DNA of 64,000 bases from Otis tarda. Lineage: Eukaryota > Chordata > Aves > Otidiformes > Otididae. Below, one piece after another: positions 1 through 11,710 of this stretch. The notes below the pieces were generated by a model. The model had not been told where the DNA came from. It saw only the letters and a list, made by a program, of their open reading frames with translations, and made no database searches. The translations under genes and the position numbers were made by a program. The stretch is from the NCBI GenBank assembly GCA_026413225.1, contig CM048552.1, positions 135,979,053-136,043,052 on the forward strand, read 5' to 3'. Position 1 is the first letter of the stretch, and each line of letters begins with the position of its first letter.

Positions 1-1615
1 CTCTTAACCAAACACTGAGGCTCTTCTGCAGAAGCAGCTGTCCCCAGACACGGAGCTACCTCTCTTTCCCTAAAAAAAACCTCTCTCTCCTCCTGAAGAG
101 AGACCCTTCAGACCCTGAAGAGCTCCCTTCAGAACAGCTGGGCAAAAGTCAACTTGTGGCCACCTCCAAGCTTCCTGGCCAGTCACCAGAAAGAGTGAGT
201 GCTGAGCCCACTCTTTCTCAGAGTACAAGCACAACTTTGAGCTTCTCCTCTCTATGCAGCTGTAGACTTCCACAAGATCTACAAGTGTAGCAAGACCTCT
301 ACCTCCCTGACAGATTGGTAGAAAAATGACCAAAACCTACCCAAATTACTACACCTTGAACTGAAAAAGCAACTTCAAATATTACCTCAATTTGGAATAT
401 TTTCCTTCTTGAACTAAATTGTAACTAGGAAAAAAGTGTATGTTAAGAATATTCTGTAAATTACAATTTCACCTTATTTTTCTCATGATATCTATATTTT
501 CCTTGAACTATAACTTCTGAAAACCATCCCAGCAAGAGAGAACATTTTTTTCTCATGTGCAAAGTGAGTAAGCAGCTGACTAAATTTAGCATAATAGCAC
601 TCTTTTCCTCGCAGTCTGCCTTTGCATTCAATGGGCATCCATCAGAAGCAGACATGGTACTTGCATTTACAATGTAAGCATACAAACACCAACACAAACT
701 TGCTGTGAAAGCAGGATACTATAAATAGACAATTTCGTAGGCATCAGCGGCAAAGTTCCACTTTCCAAAAGATAACAACGAACCCTTCCTAGAACAATGT
801 TACCTCTGATGTTCTTTCCATCTCTTAAGTCTTCTCCGGGACAGCTCAGACATACCCTCTACGAATGGCTAACTCTTCTATCGCCATCCTGAAACTACGC
901 AGGGATAACCACGCAGCCCCTTTGACTTTTCTTGACCAATGTGTGAAAGGCTGCACTCACTCACAGGTGTGATGTACGTTGTAATACCTGGAGATATTCT
1001 GTATGTGCTCTGAGAAAGTTCAATACTGTAAATATTGATTGAGAACTGTCTGACAGCTCTCCTAGAATACAAATGTTTTAAATGTTCAGCACTGAGAGAT
1101 GGACAGGTAGCGATGCTGACTGGTTAGTTTTGTATTATTTCAGAATCCTCTGACCTTATCAGAAGAATCGTCTAATAAATTACATTGAGAGCGCCAGGAA
1201 AATGGGTTGTGATCATAATCTTCCTTCTTATGGGTAGTCAGAAAAAAAAAAGAAATAACTCTAACTTACTGAAACTTGGTGTTGAGATTTCATTGTTAAA
1301 TATTGTTCTAAGGTTAATTCAAATTTTAAACTCCATTCTCTATTTTGGATTATGGACAAGAAGCTAAGGCAGTTCTGCAAGCAAAAAGGAAACATTTGCC
1401 TGTGCAAAGCCAAGAACACCCATTTTAGAAAAGGAAGGGGACTTCAACAGGGACATGACAAACAACATATCGCTCAGAAGTAAACAAAAGCATTCATCAT
1501 CAGATTTCAGAAAAGCAAGGAGCTATCTTCTGGTACTGAAAGTTAATTAACGTTTAACATAATACTAGGATTCTACTTCCAGTTTTCAAAGAAAAGTACG
1601 AAATAGGTTGATATA

Positions 1616-1716
1616 AAAAAAAAAAAACCCAAAACAAACAACAACAACAACAACCAAGAAAAACCAAAACAAAACAAAAATCACCACCCCACAAGCACAA
1701 AACCCAAACAACACTT
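1616..1716 (+). repeat. A/C-rich low-complexity block
   Basis: A 12-base A-run is followed by CAA, CCAAAA and CAAAA units almost without G or T. The 117-residue minus-strand open frame across it is a by-product of this composition (runs of V and F) and is not treated as a gene. Confidence 0.8.
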
Positions 1717-2981
1717 CCCCCCAAATGGACATGAATTTAACAGCATAAAATTGAACGCAGTCAAAACTCACTTTGTATATGGGAAGGGAAGAGGGCTCTC
1801 CAGCGTAGGAAAGATCAGTGCCTTTCAGCCTTTTGACCAGTGTGGACAGTGGTGCAAGTCTCAACTTGCATTGCTTTCCCCCCTCCACCCCCAAACACTG
1901 GCACATTACAGAGTTGCCTGTCATTCTCCACTGTACCAAACAACATATACTGTCAAATCCAGAGCATCTGATGATTATGGGGGCAACAAAGCAATCCCTC
2001 AGACCGTAATAATTTGGTAGGCTTCATGCCATGCCTTTTTCCATAGCAGCCTCTTTCACTGGAAGCTGAATGTAACATCCAGGGTTTTCACAACGAGCTG
2101 CTGCAACAGAGGTGGTAGAGTATTCGAACAAATCTTTGTGGGACTGAATAAACTATGTGCTGCTCACTTAACACTTTAATGCAAATATGCAGTCAAACCA
2201 TACCTTCTGGAAACCTATTTAACAGATACCTGGGAAATGCACAGAAAGCATTTCTCTAGCTCTGGAGCACATTTTACAGACTTGTGATTCCAGGCTTACT
2301 CTGATCTCCAGCGTCACTGCAGCCCATACAGTACCCACACACAGCCCAGTGTAAAACTGTTTTTCCTATTACAAAAAAACCCAAACCAAAACAAAACCAC
2401 ATTCCAGTTCTGAAAGGCTATACAGGCTTCATCAGTTTATTTACCAATGCACAGTTTACTACCAGTAATTCCAGCAGGACCACCTGGTTTCTGCCATTCA
2501 CGTGACAACACTGATGCCATCAAACTGCCCAAAGGAGGACATACCGAATATGTCACCACTTAGAGCATCTCTACAGTAAATCACCCAAACAGAGCCAGTC
2601 AACCCCAAGATTAGCCACATGTGAGTTCATGTTATTTCTGCAGGAATCTCTGATCCAGCATGTCCATGGAAGAACGTCTAAGCCATCTGAAGACAGTGCC
2701 ACTTACACTACTATACATGCCTGGTTCGCATAGACAAATCAAACTCGGCTGCAGACACCATGTCTACAGCACATATTTATACACATAAGTGAAATGCACA
2801 CTTATATACATTTTTGAAGTAATTCACTCTTATTTTGAACATTTCAGAGCGACAGCTCCCCTCAGCAAATATTGCAGTCTACTTTCACTACACCAGCAAG
2901 ACTTCACATCCAGGAATGCACAGTTTCATTGCAGCAGTTGTCTTGCAATACATTTTATCCTATCTCTGGGAAGGATATGGG

Positions 2982-3003
2982 AAAATAAATAAATAAATAA
3001 ATA
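2982..3003 (+). repeat. (AAAT)n microsatellite
   Basis: About five tandem AAAT units are present. A second A-rich block starts some 45 bases downstream. Confidence 0.85.
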
Positions 3004-5303
3004 GAAACAATAAATCAGCATTAAAGCTCTCAAAAGGGTGCCTTCAAAATAAAAAAAAAAAAAAAGAAAGAAAAAAAACCAGCGTGCATGCAGAGAATTA
3101 GAAGAAAAAAAAAAACTTTAGGAACATTTATAACACAAGACTTTCCTTAATGTTTAAGACAATTAAACAGACACCCTGCTGAAACAGTGAAGGCATTTAT
3201 TTCTGATATTCAGCTATATATACAAGTGATGGTTATGTGTGTCTATTGCAGGGTAGGAGAGTAAACAGGTGAATAATTTAGAACAACATGAAAATTCCTT
3301 GGTTCTTATAAATCTCTTCACCGTGAAAACAATGCAAGATTAAATCTAGTGTGCACGTATAGCCTTACCTTTTCTTTCTGTAATTACCTAGTGATGCTTT
3401 CAAAATATGCCTATGGCACTGCAAGATGATGCTGTGCTTCACCCGAAAGAGTGACTGTGACTTCCTCCACACAGCCACTCAGCGCATTACAGAGAAAATC
3501 AGTAAGTTCAGGTTCAGTGAGCTCTACTTTTATTTTTGAAGGAGCAAACAAAAATAATAGAAATAAAATATTCACAGCAAAGTCTATCTTTATTTCTAAT
3601 AAATGTTCTGCTCAGTAAGTGCCATATCTAGTGAAGTTTCTCATATACTGTAGCTCGAAGCAAAGTTAAAGCTGCAGTGCTGTCACAGGGAGAAAGGAAA
3701 AGGATAGAGAGAAGGTACATCCTACCCTCTTTTATCTCCCAGGAAATACAATCTAACTATCCTCAGATACAAAAACAACATACTAAGTCACTTATGAAGA
3801 TCTAAACTTTATTGTAAAAACAGTTTTAGTTTAATATAATCCTGACCTTTGCTATGCAGCCATCCGAAATCTTGCCAATGATGCTTTCAACACCACCACA
3901 CGGTCAGCAAATAAATATCCAATAAACAGCAGTTTAAACAGCAGGCAGCTTAACCTTTATCCTGTTATAAAAAATACCAGACTGTTCAGTGTTTGCTCAA
4001 GACTTCTTTTACCAACATTCAATTTGAATGAGCCGGTGCAAATGCACTGTTCATCCTCTCGTGAGAGGAGGATGCTTTTATGTGAAACATGAGGAGAATG
4101 CCTAATGCTGAAACACACTCTCTGCATCCTCAATGAGATTTTATTACAGTGCTCTCTTTCTTCCTACTGGCCTGTGTCAGCATGCCTGCAACCATTCTGC
4201 TTTTTTTTACGGCCAGACGCTATCTGTACGCTTATATTTACATTTGGCATACAGACACTCACTATGTAACACACATGCATGATAAGCCAATTAGGGATAT
4301 TTAAAAAACAATCAACCCTGCCACTCCAAGTACTCATATGTAATACTGACATTAAAAATATTCTGCTAGTATTGCATAAAGTTAACTTCCTGCTTACTAA
4401 CAACCAGATTTAAAAGCTATTTTGGCTTGCAAAAGCATTAAGAGCTTGGATTTTCAAATGTGCCTAAAGGTAAGTCCATTTTATAAATTAGCTCTGTACT
4501 CCTCAGAGGAAAACCTGATAGTTTAATTAAAAATATAAACAAGTTTTTAACTAATTATTCTGTCTTTTGTATCAGAGCTCCATATGACAAAAATTCATCA
4601 TTTCTTAACTTGTCAGAAAAAAAATTATGGGTTAAAAACTGTTTTAAAATCCCAAATAAACAAGAAACAAAAAACAAACTACAAAACCATTACCAACTTC
4701 CTAGACCCTGCAATCCTTTATTACTACTGCAACTGCACTTTTTGGTTAAAAAAAAACAAACATGACTTACAAAAAGAATGGCTTTTACTGAGATCTTTGA
4801 GTATCTTGGGCTGTGACAACTAGATTTCACCAGCTTTGATAAATAATAAAAGAGCCTGGCAAACATTCAGTTTTCGTAGTCCTCAACCTACATAGTTCTA
4901 CAGTTCCTATCTATACATTATTTATATTTCAGGAGCATTCTCCACACGGTTGTAGCCTTCTACACCGGTAGGAAAGAAGTCTCTGCTGCAAAGATCTTCC
5001 AGTCCAAGAAAGTAAGGAAGAAAAAAGTTATTATTTTAAAAATACAGTTTCCTAGTCATAATAAAAATGCACGTTACAAGTAATGGGACAGAGATGCTTC
5101 TATTCTAAATGAAAATCTCAAAATATTGAGTTTGAGAAAAACGCTGTCTATGGCAATACTTTTCACTATTGTCCTTGTTAAAACAATAAAAGTTCAACAA
5201 AACGAAGCCTTAAAAATATAACTCAACTTGATGGCTTCTGTATTTTCCTTGCTTTTTCCATTTATTTGTTTCTCTTTATTCTTTTCACCATATAAGTAAT
5301 ACT

Positions 5304-5600
5304 TAGAATCATAGATATAGAATCATAGAATGGTTTGGGCTGGAAGGGACCTTCAAAGGTCATCTAGTCAAACTGCCCTGCAAGGAGCAAGGACATCTCC
5401 AGCCAGATGAGGTTGCTCAGAGCCCTGTCCAGGCTGACCTTGAATGTTTCCAGGGATGTGGCATCCACCACCTCTCTGGGCAACCTGTTCCAGTGTTCCA
5501 CCACCCCAATGTAAAAAATTTCTTCCTTATATCTAGTCTAAACCTACTCTCTTTCAGTTTAAAACCATTACCCCTTGTCCTATCACAACAGGCCCTGCTA
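5304..5600 (-). mobile_element. CR1 LINE, 5'-truncated 3' end
   Basis: Read on the minus strand, this is the C-terminal end of CR1 ORF2 (reverse transcriptase) plus the short 3' UTR. Recognisable pieces are CCDRTRGNGFKL, RFRLDIRKKFFT and, after a frame change, the stretch equivalent to EHWNRLPREVVDAPSLE. The left end carries two copies of the CR1 terminal ATTCTATG-type octamer with no poly(A), as usual for CR1. Similarity to the other CR1 copies stops at about 5600, which is the 5' truncation point. It is a dead-on-arrival copy and encodes nothing functional. The open frame at 5417-5629 (-) is a remnant of it. Confidence 0.95.
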
Positions 5601-7566
5601 CTTACTCCTCTTAACACTGTATTTCTCATTTTATCGCTATATCCTTACTAAAATACTATCTCTTTATCACCACTTACACTGACTGATCTCCCTGATTCCT
5701 CAGCGCCCCAGAGAAGGGATCCTCCCCATGTAATCCCACAAAGTAAAACTGAAGTTTCAGAGAAGTTTCCAGCAGAGGAAGACAAGATTTTCTTAACAGC
5801 TGCAACACAACAGGGCATGTTGTGCTGAGGAGTTATCATGGAAGTTTTAACGGGCTTTATAGGCTGATATTCCAAACTGGCAGTATCCCCAGTGGACAAA
5901 ATTATTCTGCTTAAATTCTTGTTGATCCTTAAAGTTTATCGAGCAAGACTGGTGGCAATTTAGAAACAGCAGGAAGATGTACAACTCCCACCAACTTTGT
6001 TTTTGAAAACATTCATCAGTGGAGTAAGATGCCAAAAAAAAAAAAAAAAAAAAAAAGAAAAGAAAAAAAAAAAGACTTTTTTTCAGAGTCTTTCTATTCT
6101 ATCTACTATTGGTGACACCATTCAATTTTCTACTTATCTTTTTAGTGGAGAAAAGAAGATAACATAAAGATGGCAATTCACCTTTTTTTTGGAAACAAAG
6201 ACAGGGAATCTCATTTCTTTCTGCTTAATCTCCAACAGAATCTGCAATAAGAGCATCTCCGGAGGAAGGCAAAGAGATGGCAACTGTATTAGAGAAAGAC
6301 TGTAAATGGGGGACATAATTTTGGAAACAAGCTAAGACAAAGTAATGATCTCCAGAGAATTATATTAATTATAAATTATAAACATAAATATAACATTTTG
6401 AAATCGAAAGGCAGATTAATAAACTATCAACTACTCTTACATGAACGAACATTTAATTTTTCTACCTTCTGGCTTCATCCTGAGTTTTTATACAATATAT
6501 GGTGATGTTGGCAAAGGCTCATACGCTTAATTATCTACACCTAACATAGTCATGTGCATAACTGTTCGCTGAACTAGTCCTCCAGCACTTTCATTTGGTA
6601 TCTTTCCCCCCCCGTTTTTTTGATTGCAGTTCACACTTGCAATGAAGAATTAAAATATCTTCCTTCTGTATAGGCAGAGTTACTGATTCCATGTTCTGTA
6701 CCTCCATACTCTTTTTAAGAAAATGCCTATCTGGTGGGGAAAAAGAACATGAAGGCTTTTGTAGGTAGCAGAGTAACTTTCAGATTTTTGTTCATTTAAC
6801 ATTTAACCACTTATTAGTGATTTTCAATATCAGCCAGTTCCCTACCCTAAACAGACTGCTGCAAGTTAATTATTGCTGCTTCAAATACGGAGGTTTTGTG
6901 GTTTTTTGATACGGAGGTTGGGTGAAAGCTTAAGGCATTCATTTATCAAATACCTCTCTCCTCCCAAATCAACAGGAGGAAAAACAACAACAAAAAACCC
7001 CACACCAGTAAAACAAGAAAAACAATTAAAAACAAACAAACAAATCCCCAGACAATAAAAATATTCTGGTCTTCCCTATCTGAAGTAGAAGAGAGATAGA
7101 TTGAAGTACATACATTCCAGCTGATGGAAACTAGATCTGCTGAAGACTGCTGACTGCAATACAACTTAATTAACATTATAGAGATGAGATAAGATACCTG
7201 TAGGAGGGAGCAATCTAAGAGCTGAAAGAATGTCAACTACCTGGTAGTTCAATATTTGATTTGTTCATTTTTATTCTGAGCTAAGAAGTCACCCTCTTTC
7301 TAGTATGTCCCCTGATGAATAATTCAGAAAAGAAATAAGTGTTCTGTATTCAGATTGAGACTCTTCTGTTTTGCCTACTGAGGTAACTCCTCTTTTCAAC
7401 TGCTTTACCTTTAGTCATAACGAGCAGAGAGGTGCAATAAGCAGGCAGTACTCAGAGACTAGAACTGGAAGCTTCACCCATATGCACAATACAGCACTTA
7501 TTCTGTTATCCCAAGCTCTGTTTATCCTGCTTGAACAGAATTAAAACCTCAAAGTAGTCCTCTTTT
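5601..7566. other. Gene-free unique DNA with A-rich tracts
   Basis: No coding signal is recognised. It contains a 23-base A-run at 6034-6056 continuing as an A-rich tract to about 6074, and an A/C-rich block around 6977-7050. The latter produces a spurious hydrophobic minus-strand frame. Confidence 0.6.
6034..6074 (+). repeat. Long poly(A) tract
   Basis: An uninterrupted run of 23 A is followed by AAAAG-type units. No retrocopy body is recognised immediately upstream, so it is treated as simple repeat rather than the tail of a processed pseudogene. Confidence 0.85.
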
Positions 7567-7908
7567 CATAGAATCATAGAATCACATGGTTGGATGGGAC
7601 CTATAAGATCATCTAGTCCAACCGTCTTCCCACTACCATTGCTGCCACAGCTACTAAACCATATCTTGTAGCTTCTCATCAAGCTGCCTCTTGAACACTG
7701 CCAGGGACGGCGACTCCACCACCTCCCTGGGCAGGCCATTCCAGTGCCTGACCACTCTTTGGGAGAAAAAGTTTTTCCTCACGTCCAATCTAAACCTCCT
7801 CTGGTACTACTTGTGGCCATTTCCTCGGGTCCTGCTTGTTGCCTGGAAGAGGAGGCCAAACCCCTGTTCATCACAACCTGCCTTCAGGAAGCTATAGAGT
7901 GCAATGAA
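7567..7908 (-). mobile_element. CR1 LINE 3' end, second subfamily
   Basis: On the minus strand this is a CR1 3' end whose tail differs from the 5304 and 8594 copies: it reads GACCTATAAG-like where those have the CTTTAAAGG-like form. The + strand retains the typical reverse-complement blocks for the protein end: CTCCACCACCTCCCTGGGCA, the CCTCACGTCCAATCTAAACC region and the TTTCCTCGGGTCCTG region. The octamer tail lies at 7567-7585. The 5' truncation point is near 7908. Exact subfamily cannot be assigned without a library alignment. Confidence 0.93.
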
Positions 7909-8593
7909 CTGCTATGAACTCTCAAATGGAAGTAAAACAGGGACTAAACCACGTCAGGACTTTCAACCTCTGTCACAAAGGTGTGCTCGTTCTCTGGCCC
8001 ATGAGCCATGGCCCACCTTCATTCCAGGTCATGTACCATCTTGTGCACCAACAAATAAGTGATTAAGATTGCACTTCCCAATTTGTACCAAACAAGGATT
8101 CCACCAACCACTGCAGCAGCTGCATCCTTGTCTGTAGAAACTCAGATGATGATGTTTACTGCCTATAGTCACCATCCAGCTAACAAGAAATCAAACTCAA
8201 CTTCAAGAATAAATGTACTGACAGTTCATAAGAAACCTTGACAAAAATGTATAGCTAGCGGGGGAAGCTGCATAGGAATACCTCCAAAACATCAACTGTA
8301 CACACAGAAATGTATTACAGAAGTCCACCAAATCAGTGCTGAACTCAGTGAGTGCTCTACCAAGCATAAACAGAAAGGACTTGCACACAGACTTCCCCAA
8401 AGATGTGATCTTGGAAAGCACTTCTTCAAAAGGTAATAACAAAGTATAACCTAAAATAGCAGAGAAAACTAAGGTTACCCTTTTATTAATCCATATTAAT
8501 CTACATTAATTTTCATACAGCAGATAGAGGTTCTCTGTGCAAGGATATATGCCTATTTAGGTCGGATTTAGTATATGGTAATCATTCAAAAAC
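7909..8593. other. Gene-free spacer between two CR1 copies
   Basis: Nothing is recognised here. The open frames at 8059-8241 and 8203-8442 overlap in opposite strands, are under 80 codons and resemble no family I know. Confidence 0.5.
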
Positions 8594-8979
8594 ATGAAGA
8601 AGAGGAGGCTCCGGGGAGACCTGATAGCGGTCTTCCAATACCTCAAGGGGGCCTACAGGAAAGATGGGGAGAAGCTGTTCAGTAGGGCCTGTTGTGATAG
8701 GACAAGGGGTAATGGGTTTAAATTAGAAGGAGGTAGGTTTAGATTAGATATTAGAAAAAAAATTTTTACAATGAGAGTTGTAGAGCACTGGAACAGGTTG
8801 CCCAGAGAGGTGGTGGATGCCCCATCCCTGGAAATGTTCAAGGCCAGGCTGGATGAGGCTCTGAGCAACCTGATCTAGTCAGGGATGTCCCTGCTCTTGC
8901 AGGGGGGTTGGACTAGATGACCTTTGAAGGTCCCTTCCAACTCTAACCATTCTATGATTTTATGATTCTACGATTCTAA
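8594..8979 (+). mobile_element. CR1 LINE 3' end with intact terminal frame
   Basis: The plus-strand frame encodes the last 90 or so residues of CR1 ORF2: KKRRLRGDLIAVFQYLKGAY, then CCDRTRGNGFKLEGGRFRLD, FFTMRVVEHWNRLPREVVDA in slightly altered form, and FKARLDEALSNLI, ending in a stop at about 8876. The 3' UTR follows, with GGGGGGTTGGACTAGATGAC and a tail of three degenerate octamers (about 8950-8979). It is 5'-truncated at about 8594, exactly where the LFSLEKRRLRG block of longer copies begins. It is non-autonomous and not a host gene. Confidence 0.96.
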
Positions 8980-10084
8980 GAGGAAACTGGGTGACAGCTC
9001 AAAGCAAAGCAGCACAAAGAACTGCAAGGGGACATTTACAGCTCTGTAATTCTAAGGACCAGAAATTTCAAAAACTAAACTTAGTCACCAAAATCTCACT
9101 GAATTTCAACAGCACTTGGACACCTTACTCTCTGTAACACCACAGATTTTAACTGTCGAGTGCTTTCTGCTAGCAATAAATAAGATTGGTCAGAGAGAAA
9201 GTTACTTCACAACTGTACGCTTATCTAAATCACACATTTCTTTAGAAGCATCATAATTCCTCAAGACAATAATGCATTCAACTATTTCTTCACTTTACCC
9301 AAGGTAAGAGTCCAATACAGATGGGGAACCTGGGTGTAACTAGTTACAAATCAACAGAAAGGCAAAAAATACGATAGATTTGTTTCCAATGTTTGTGATT
9401 CATAAAGATGCCAGCAGTGGAGCTATGATAACTCACACAAGTCAGGATTTTCCACTTTACCATGAGTATCCAGAAATATGGCTCTTCTCCCTCCGGATTC
9501 TTTTTTTCTTTTTTTAATTGCATATATATTTTACATAGCAAAATGTAACCTTTCTTTATTTGTAACTAATTTTTCTGATTTTCATCTTTCTCAAGAAAAG
9601 CCTAACAATGTCAGGCTTTGGAGTATCAAAAAACAAAATTACACCCAAAATTTCTATCAAAACAAAAGTAGTTATAACAAGTCACACTTGGGAGGAGTGG
9701 GGGGTGAAGCCGCTCAAAGGGATTTAAGCACAGAGACTTACTTAGCATCCACCTTGCCTCTAATGTTAAAGGTTTGGTACCACTCTAGACTACTAGTTTT
9801 AGTACATTACTAGTACATTAGTACATTTAGTAAATTACATACTAATACATTAGTAGTAATATAGAACAGGAGAGAGAGGATTTCCAAGTCCATCATCCTC
9901 ACCTTGCCAGACCACTATCCCCCAACTATCTTTAAAAAGGAAGAGACAGTAAATAAGACACAGTAAACCTATGGCTTGCATAAAGCACTTCAAGTGAAGC
10001 ATCTGCTAATAGGCATATTGGAAAATTTTCTCAATAGTGGGTTTTGCATGTTTGCACAACTGTTACCGTTATCTGTTATCTTTG
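8980..10084. other. Gene-free unique DNA
   Basis: No gene is recognised. It includes a short TAGTACATTA-type repetitive tract (9799-9860). The 111-residue open frame at 9478-9813 starts in T-rich DNA and has no recognisable domain. Confidence 0.5.
9799..9860. repeat. Degenerate TAGTACATTA minisatellite
   Basis: Roughly six imperfect copies of a unit close to TAGTACATTA occur in about 60 bases. Several copies are partly self-complementary (GTAC, ACTAGT), so a local hairpin is possible. Confidence 0.6.
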
Positions 10085-10343
10085 TCACTGCTACTTTTTT
10101 TTCTTAATAAAGTGTACCACTATTAAATCATTGCCTTCTTCCTCTCCTCCTCTCCCAATCCCGTTCTCTGATTTTCACTTATTTGCATTCCTCTTCACCT
10201 TTAATTTCCTTCTTTAGTTACTTTCTCCACCACTTCTCCTTTTGCTACATGATTTCTTCTTTTCCATTTTACTTTGTGGTTTCCTTATACTTCACTCTCT
10301 GCCAACTTGACTTTTTTCTCTTTTCCCTTTCCCTGCTGTTCAT
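10085..10343 (+). repeat. Pyrimidine-rich tract beside the U6/CR1 insertion
   Basis: About 260 bases dominated by T and C (CTTCTTCCTCTCCTCCTCTC-like). It ends directly at the CR1 3' terminus of the neighbouring chimera. It opposes the A>T bias of most of the window. On the minus strand it is a purine-rich tract and so is a possible triplex-forming sequence (inference). Confidence 0.7.
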
Positions 10344-10500
10344 AAGAATCAGAGTATCTTGAATTGGAAGGGACCCATAAGGATCATCGAGTCTAACTCC
10401 CTGCTCCTCCTAGGACTACCTAAAACCAAACCATATGGCTAAGAGCATTGTCCAGATACTCCTTGAACTCTGACACACTCAGTGCCATGAGCACTTCCCT
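10344..10500 (-). mobile_element. CR1 3' end forming the 3' half of a U6/CR1 chimera
   Basis: Read on the minus strand, about 155 bases of a CR1 3' end run from the GGGAAGTGCTCATGGCACTG region through TTTGGTTTTAGGTAGTCCTA and GACTCGATGATCCTTATGGG to a degraded octamer tail at about 10344. The motif set differs from the 5304, 8594 and 57058 copies, so this is another CR1 subfamily. Its 5' boundary at 10500/10501 is not an ordinary truncation against flanking DNA: it abuts the 3' U-tail of a U6 snRNA copy without spacer. Confidence 0.9.
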
Positions 10501-10606
10501 AAAATATAGAATACTTCTTGAATTTGTGTGTCATCCTTGTGCAGGGGCAATTCTAATCTTCTCTGTATTGTTCAAATTTCAATATATCTGCTGCCAAAGT
10601 GAGCAT
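10501..10606 (-). pseudogene. U6 snRNA pseudogene, full length, fused to CR1
   Basis: The minus strand matches vertebrate U6 spliceosomal snRNA from its first bases (GTGCTCGC region, here ATGCTCAC) to its terminal ATATTTT, about 106 nt with no obvious indels. Clear blocks are TCTGTATTG-type, GAGAAGATTAG, the conserved ACAGAGAAGATTA core, CCCCTGCACAAGGATGACAC and the terminal AAATTC...ATATTTT. By eye I count about 17 differences in 106 positions, many of them C-to-T or G-to-A transitions. U6 pairs with U2 and the 5' splice site in the spliceosome, but this copy has changes throughout and lacks the upstream TATA/PSE elements I would expect of an active gene. I call it a retropseudogene created together with the adjacent CR1 end. 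Confidence 0.93.
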
Positions 10607-11239
10607 AATTGGATGTCTGTTGGATGTCTCCTGTCCCTTTTCTAACAACCCCAAATTAGCAGACCAGCTCAGATGAAAGCAGCCTATCCACAGCTTCAGC
10701 TTAATCACCATGCAGAAAGTGAAACCTCAGAGTTTGATCAACCTGCTGCCACAAGACCAACGTTTGTAAAAACAGAAGATCAAGCAATGAAGGTAGGTAA
10801 CTATGGCTGAAACGATATAGGCTCACGGTGAACGCTCTGAAGACCGAGGCATTCATAGCTAAAACACAGTAGCAGAAAATTTCTTCTTGTGGAAAGTTAC
10901 ATTTCCTCTCATTAAGGAAGAGCCCAAGGATTTGTACGATGACTGCCGTGTCAGTCAGACTGCTGTGCCCTATATGTCACTGCTGAACACACCATCACCA
11001 ACTTCCTATCAGCAATCCTTCTTCCTATAAATGACATAAAAGCTTCTCATCTTGTGAATTAACCCACCTTATTCCCAGCAGGGTTACAGCACGGCAGCTC
11101 CCCAAAAGACTTCAGAGGCAGTGGGTTAATGGATGGTTACTGTCCTCAGCAAAGTTCAGAAGGCTGGTCTCCATCACCTTCAGTAGGGTACTAATTACAG
11201 TAAACTTGGACTCAAAAACATAGGGCTGAAAGCTGATGT
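10607..11239. other. Gene-free unique DNA
   Basis: Directly at the U6 5' end there is an 11-base tandem duplication of TTGGATGTCT plus one base (10609-10630). The rest has no recognised gene or repeat. Confidence 0.5.
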
Positions 11240-11710
11240 GGAACATCACTGGCTTTTCCGAGAGCTCATTTCATTGATTAACTGTACTCGCAGCTGTGAA
11301 GTTCTTTTCAATATTCAGTGTAATTATGTCTTTGCTGTTGCTTAAAGACCATTACTTCTTGAAATGCTTGTCATGGTCAGCCATCTAAATGTGTTTATTT
11401 TGCAGAACATGAATAAATGATGCAACTAATCACAATACAAGTGTTATACAGCTTCACAACATTTTTGTTGTCTGGCATAATGAGCGAGCTCAGAATAGGC
11501 ATTTGCCTGTTGGCGCTGTCTCTCTTTCCGAGAATTTCCATTCATTTAGTAACTCCAGGCTGGCAGCTAAATCAATCACGAATGGCCAAAACGCATCCAT
11601 CCACCAAAGCCACTGATCGTCAGTTAGGCTTATGCAGTTCAAAGTACACTCAAGCTCTCCTGATAAAGAGATTTTTGTTTTCAAGATCAAAGATTTTTAA
11701 GATTTTCCAT
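11240..11710. other. Candidate conserved non-coding element
   Basis: A repeat-free stretch of balanced composition, dense in transcription-factor-like words: a PBX/HOX-type TGATTGAT (minus strand, 11571-11578), a TCF/LEF-like GATCAAAG (11685-11692) and several TAAT/ATTA cores. Both strands have short open frames here (99 and 66 codons) without domains. The call rests on composition only, and no comparative data were available. Confidence 0.25.

Larger units (their letters stand above)
1..5303. other. Gene-free unique AT-rich DNA
   Basis: No recognisable gene or transposon is seen. The open frames here are short and have no family resemblance. The stretch holds an A/C-rich low-complexity block (1616-1716), an AAAT microsatellite (2982-3003), an A-rich block (3051-3115) and a small perfect stem (6+6 bases around a GT loop) at 4055-4068. 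It could be intronic or intergenic. Confidence 0.6.

Noticed and set aside
4036-4068. Small hairpins as a terminator or microRNA precursor
   Set aside because: Stems of five or six base pairs are too short for a microRNA precursor, and intrinsic terminators are not relevant in a vertebrate genome.
6034-6074. Poly(A) tract as the tail of a processed pseudogene
   Set aside because: No mRNA-like or retrocopy body is recognisable upstream, and no target duplication is seen.
10501-10606. A functional U6 gene
   Set aside because: About 17 differences from the highly conserved U6 sequence, no recognisable upstream promoter elements, and fusion to a LINE end indicate a retropseudogene.
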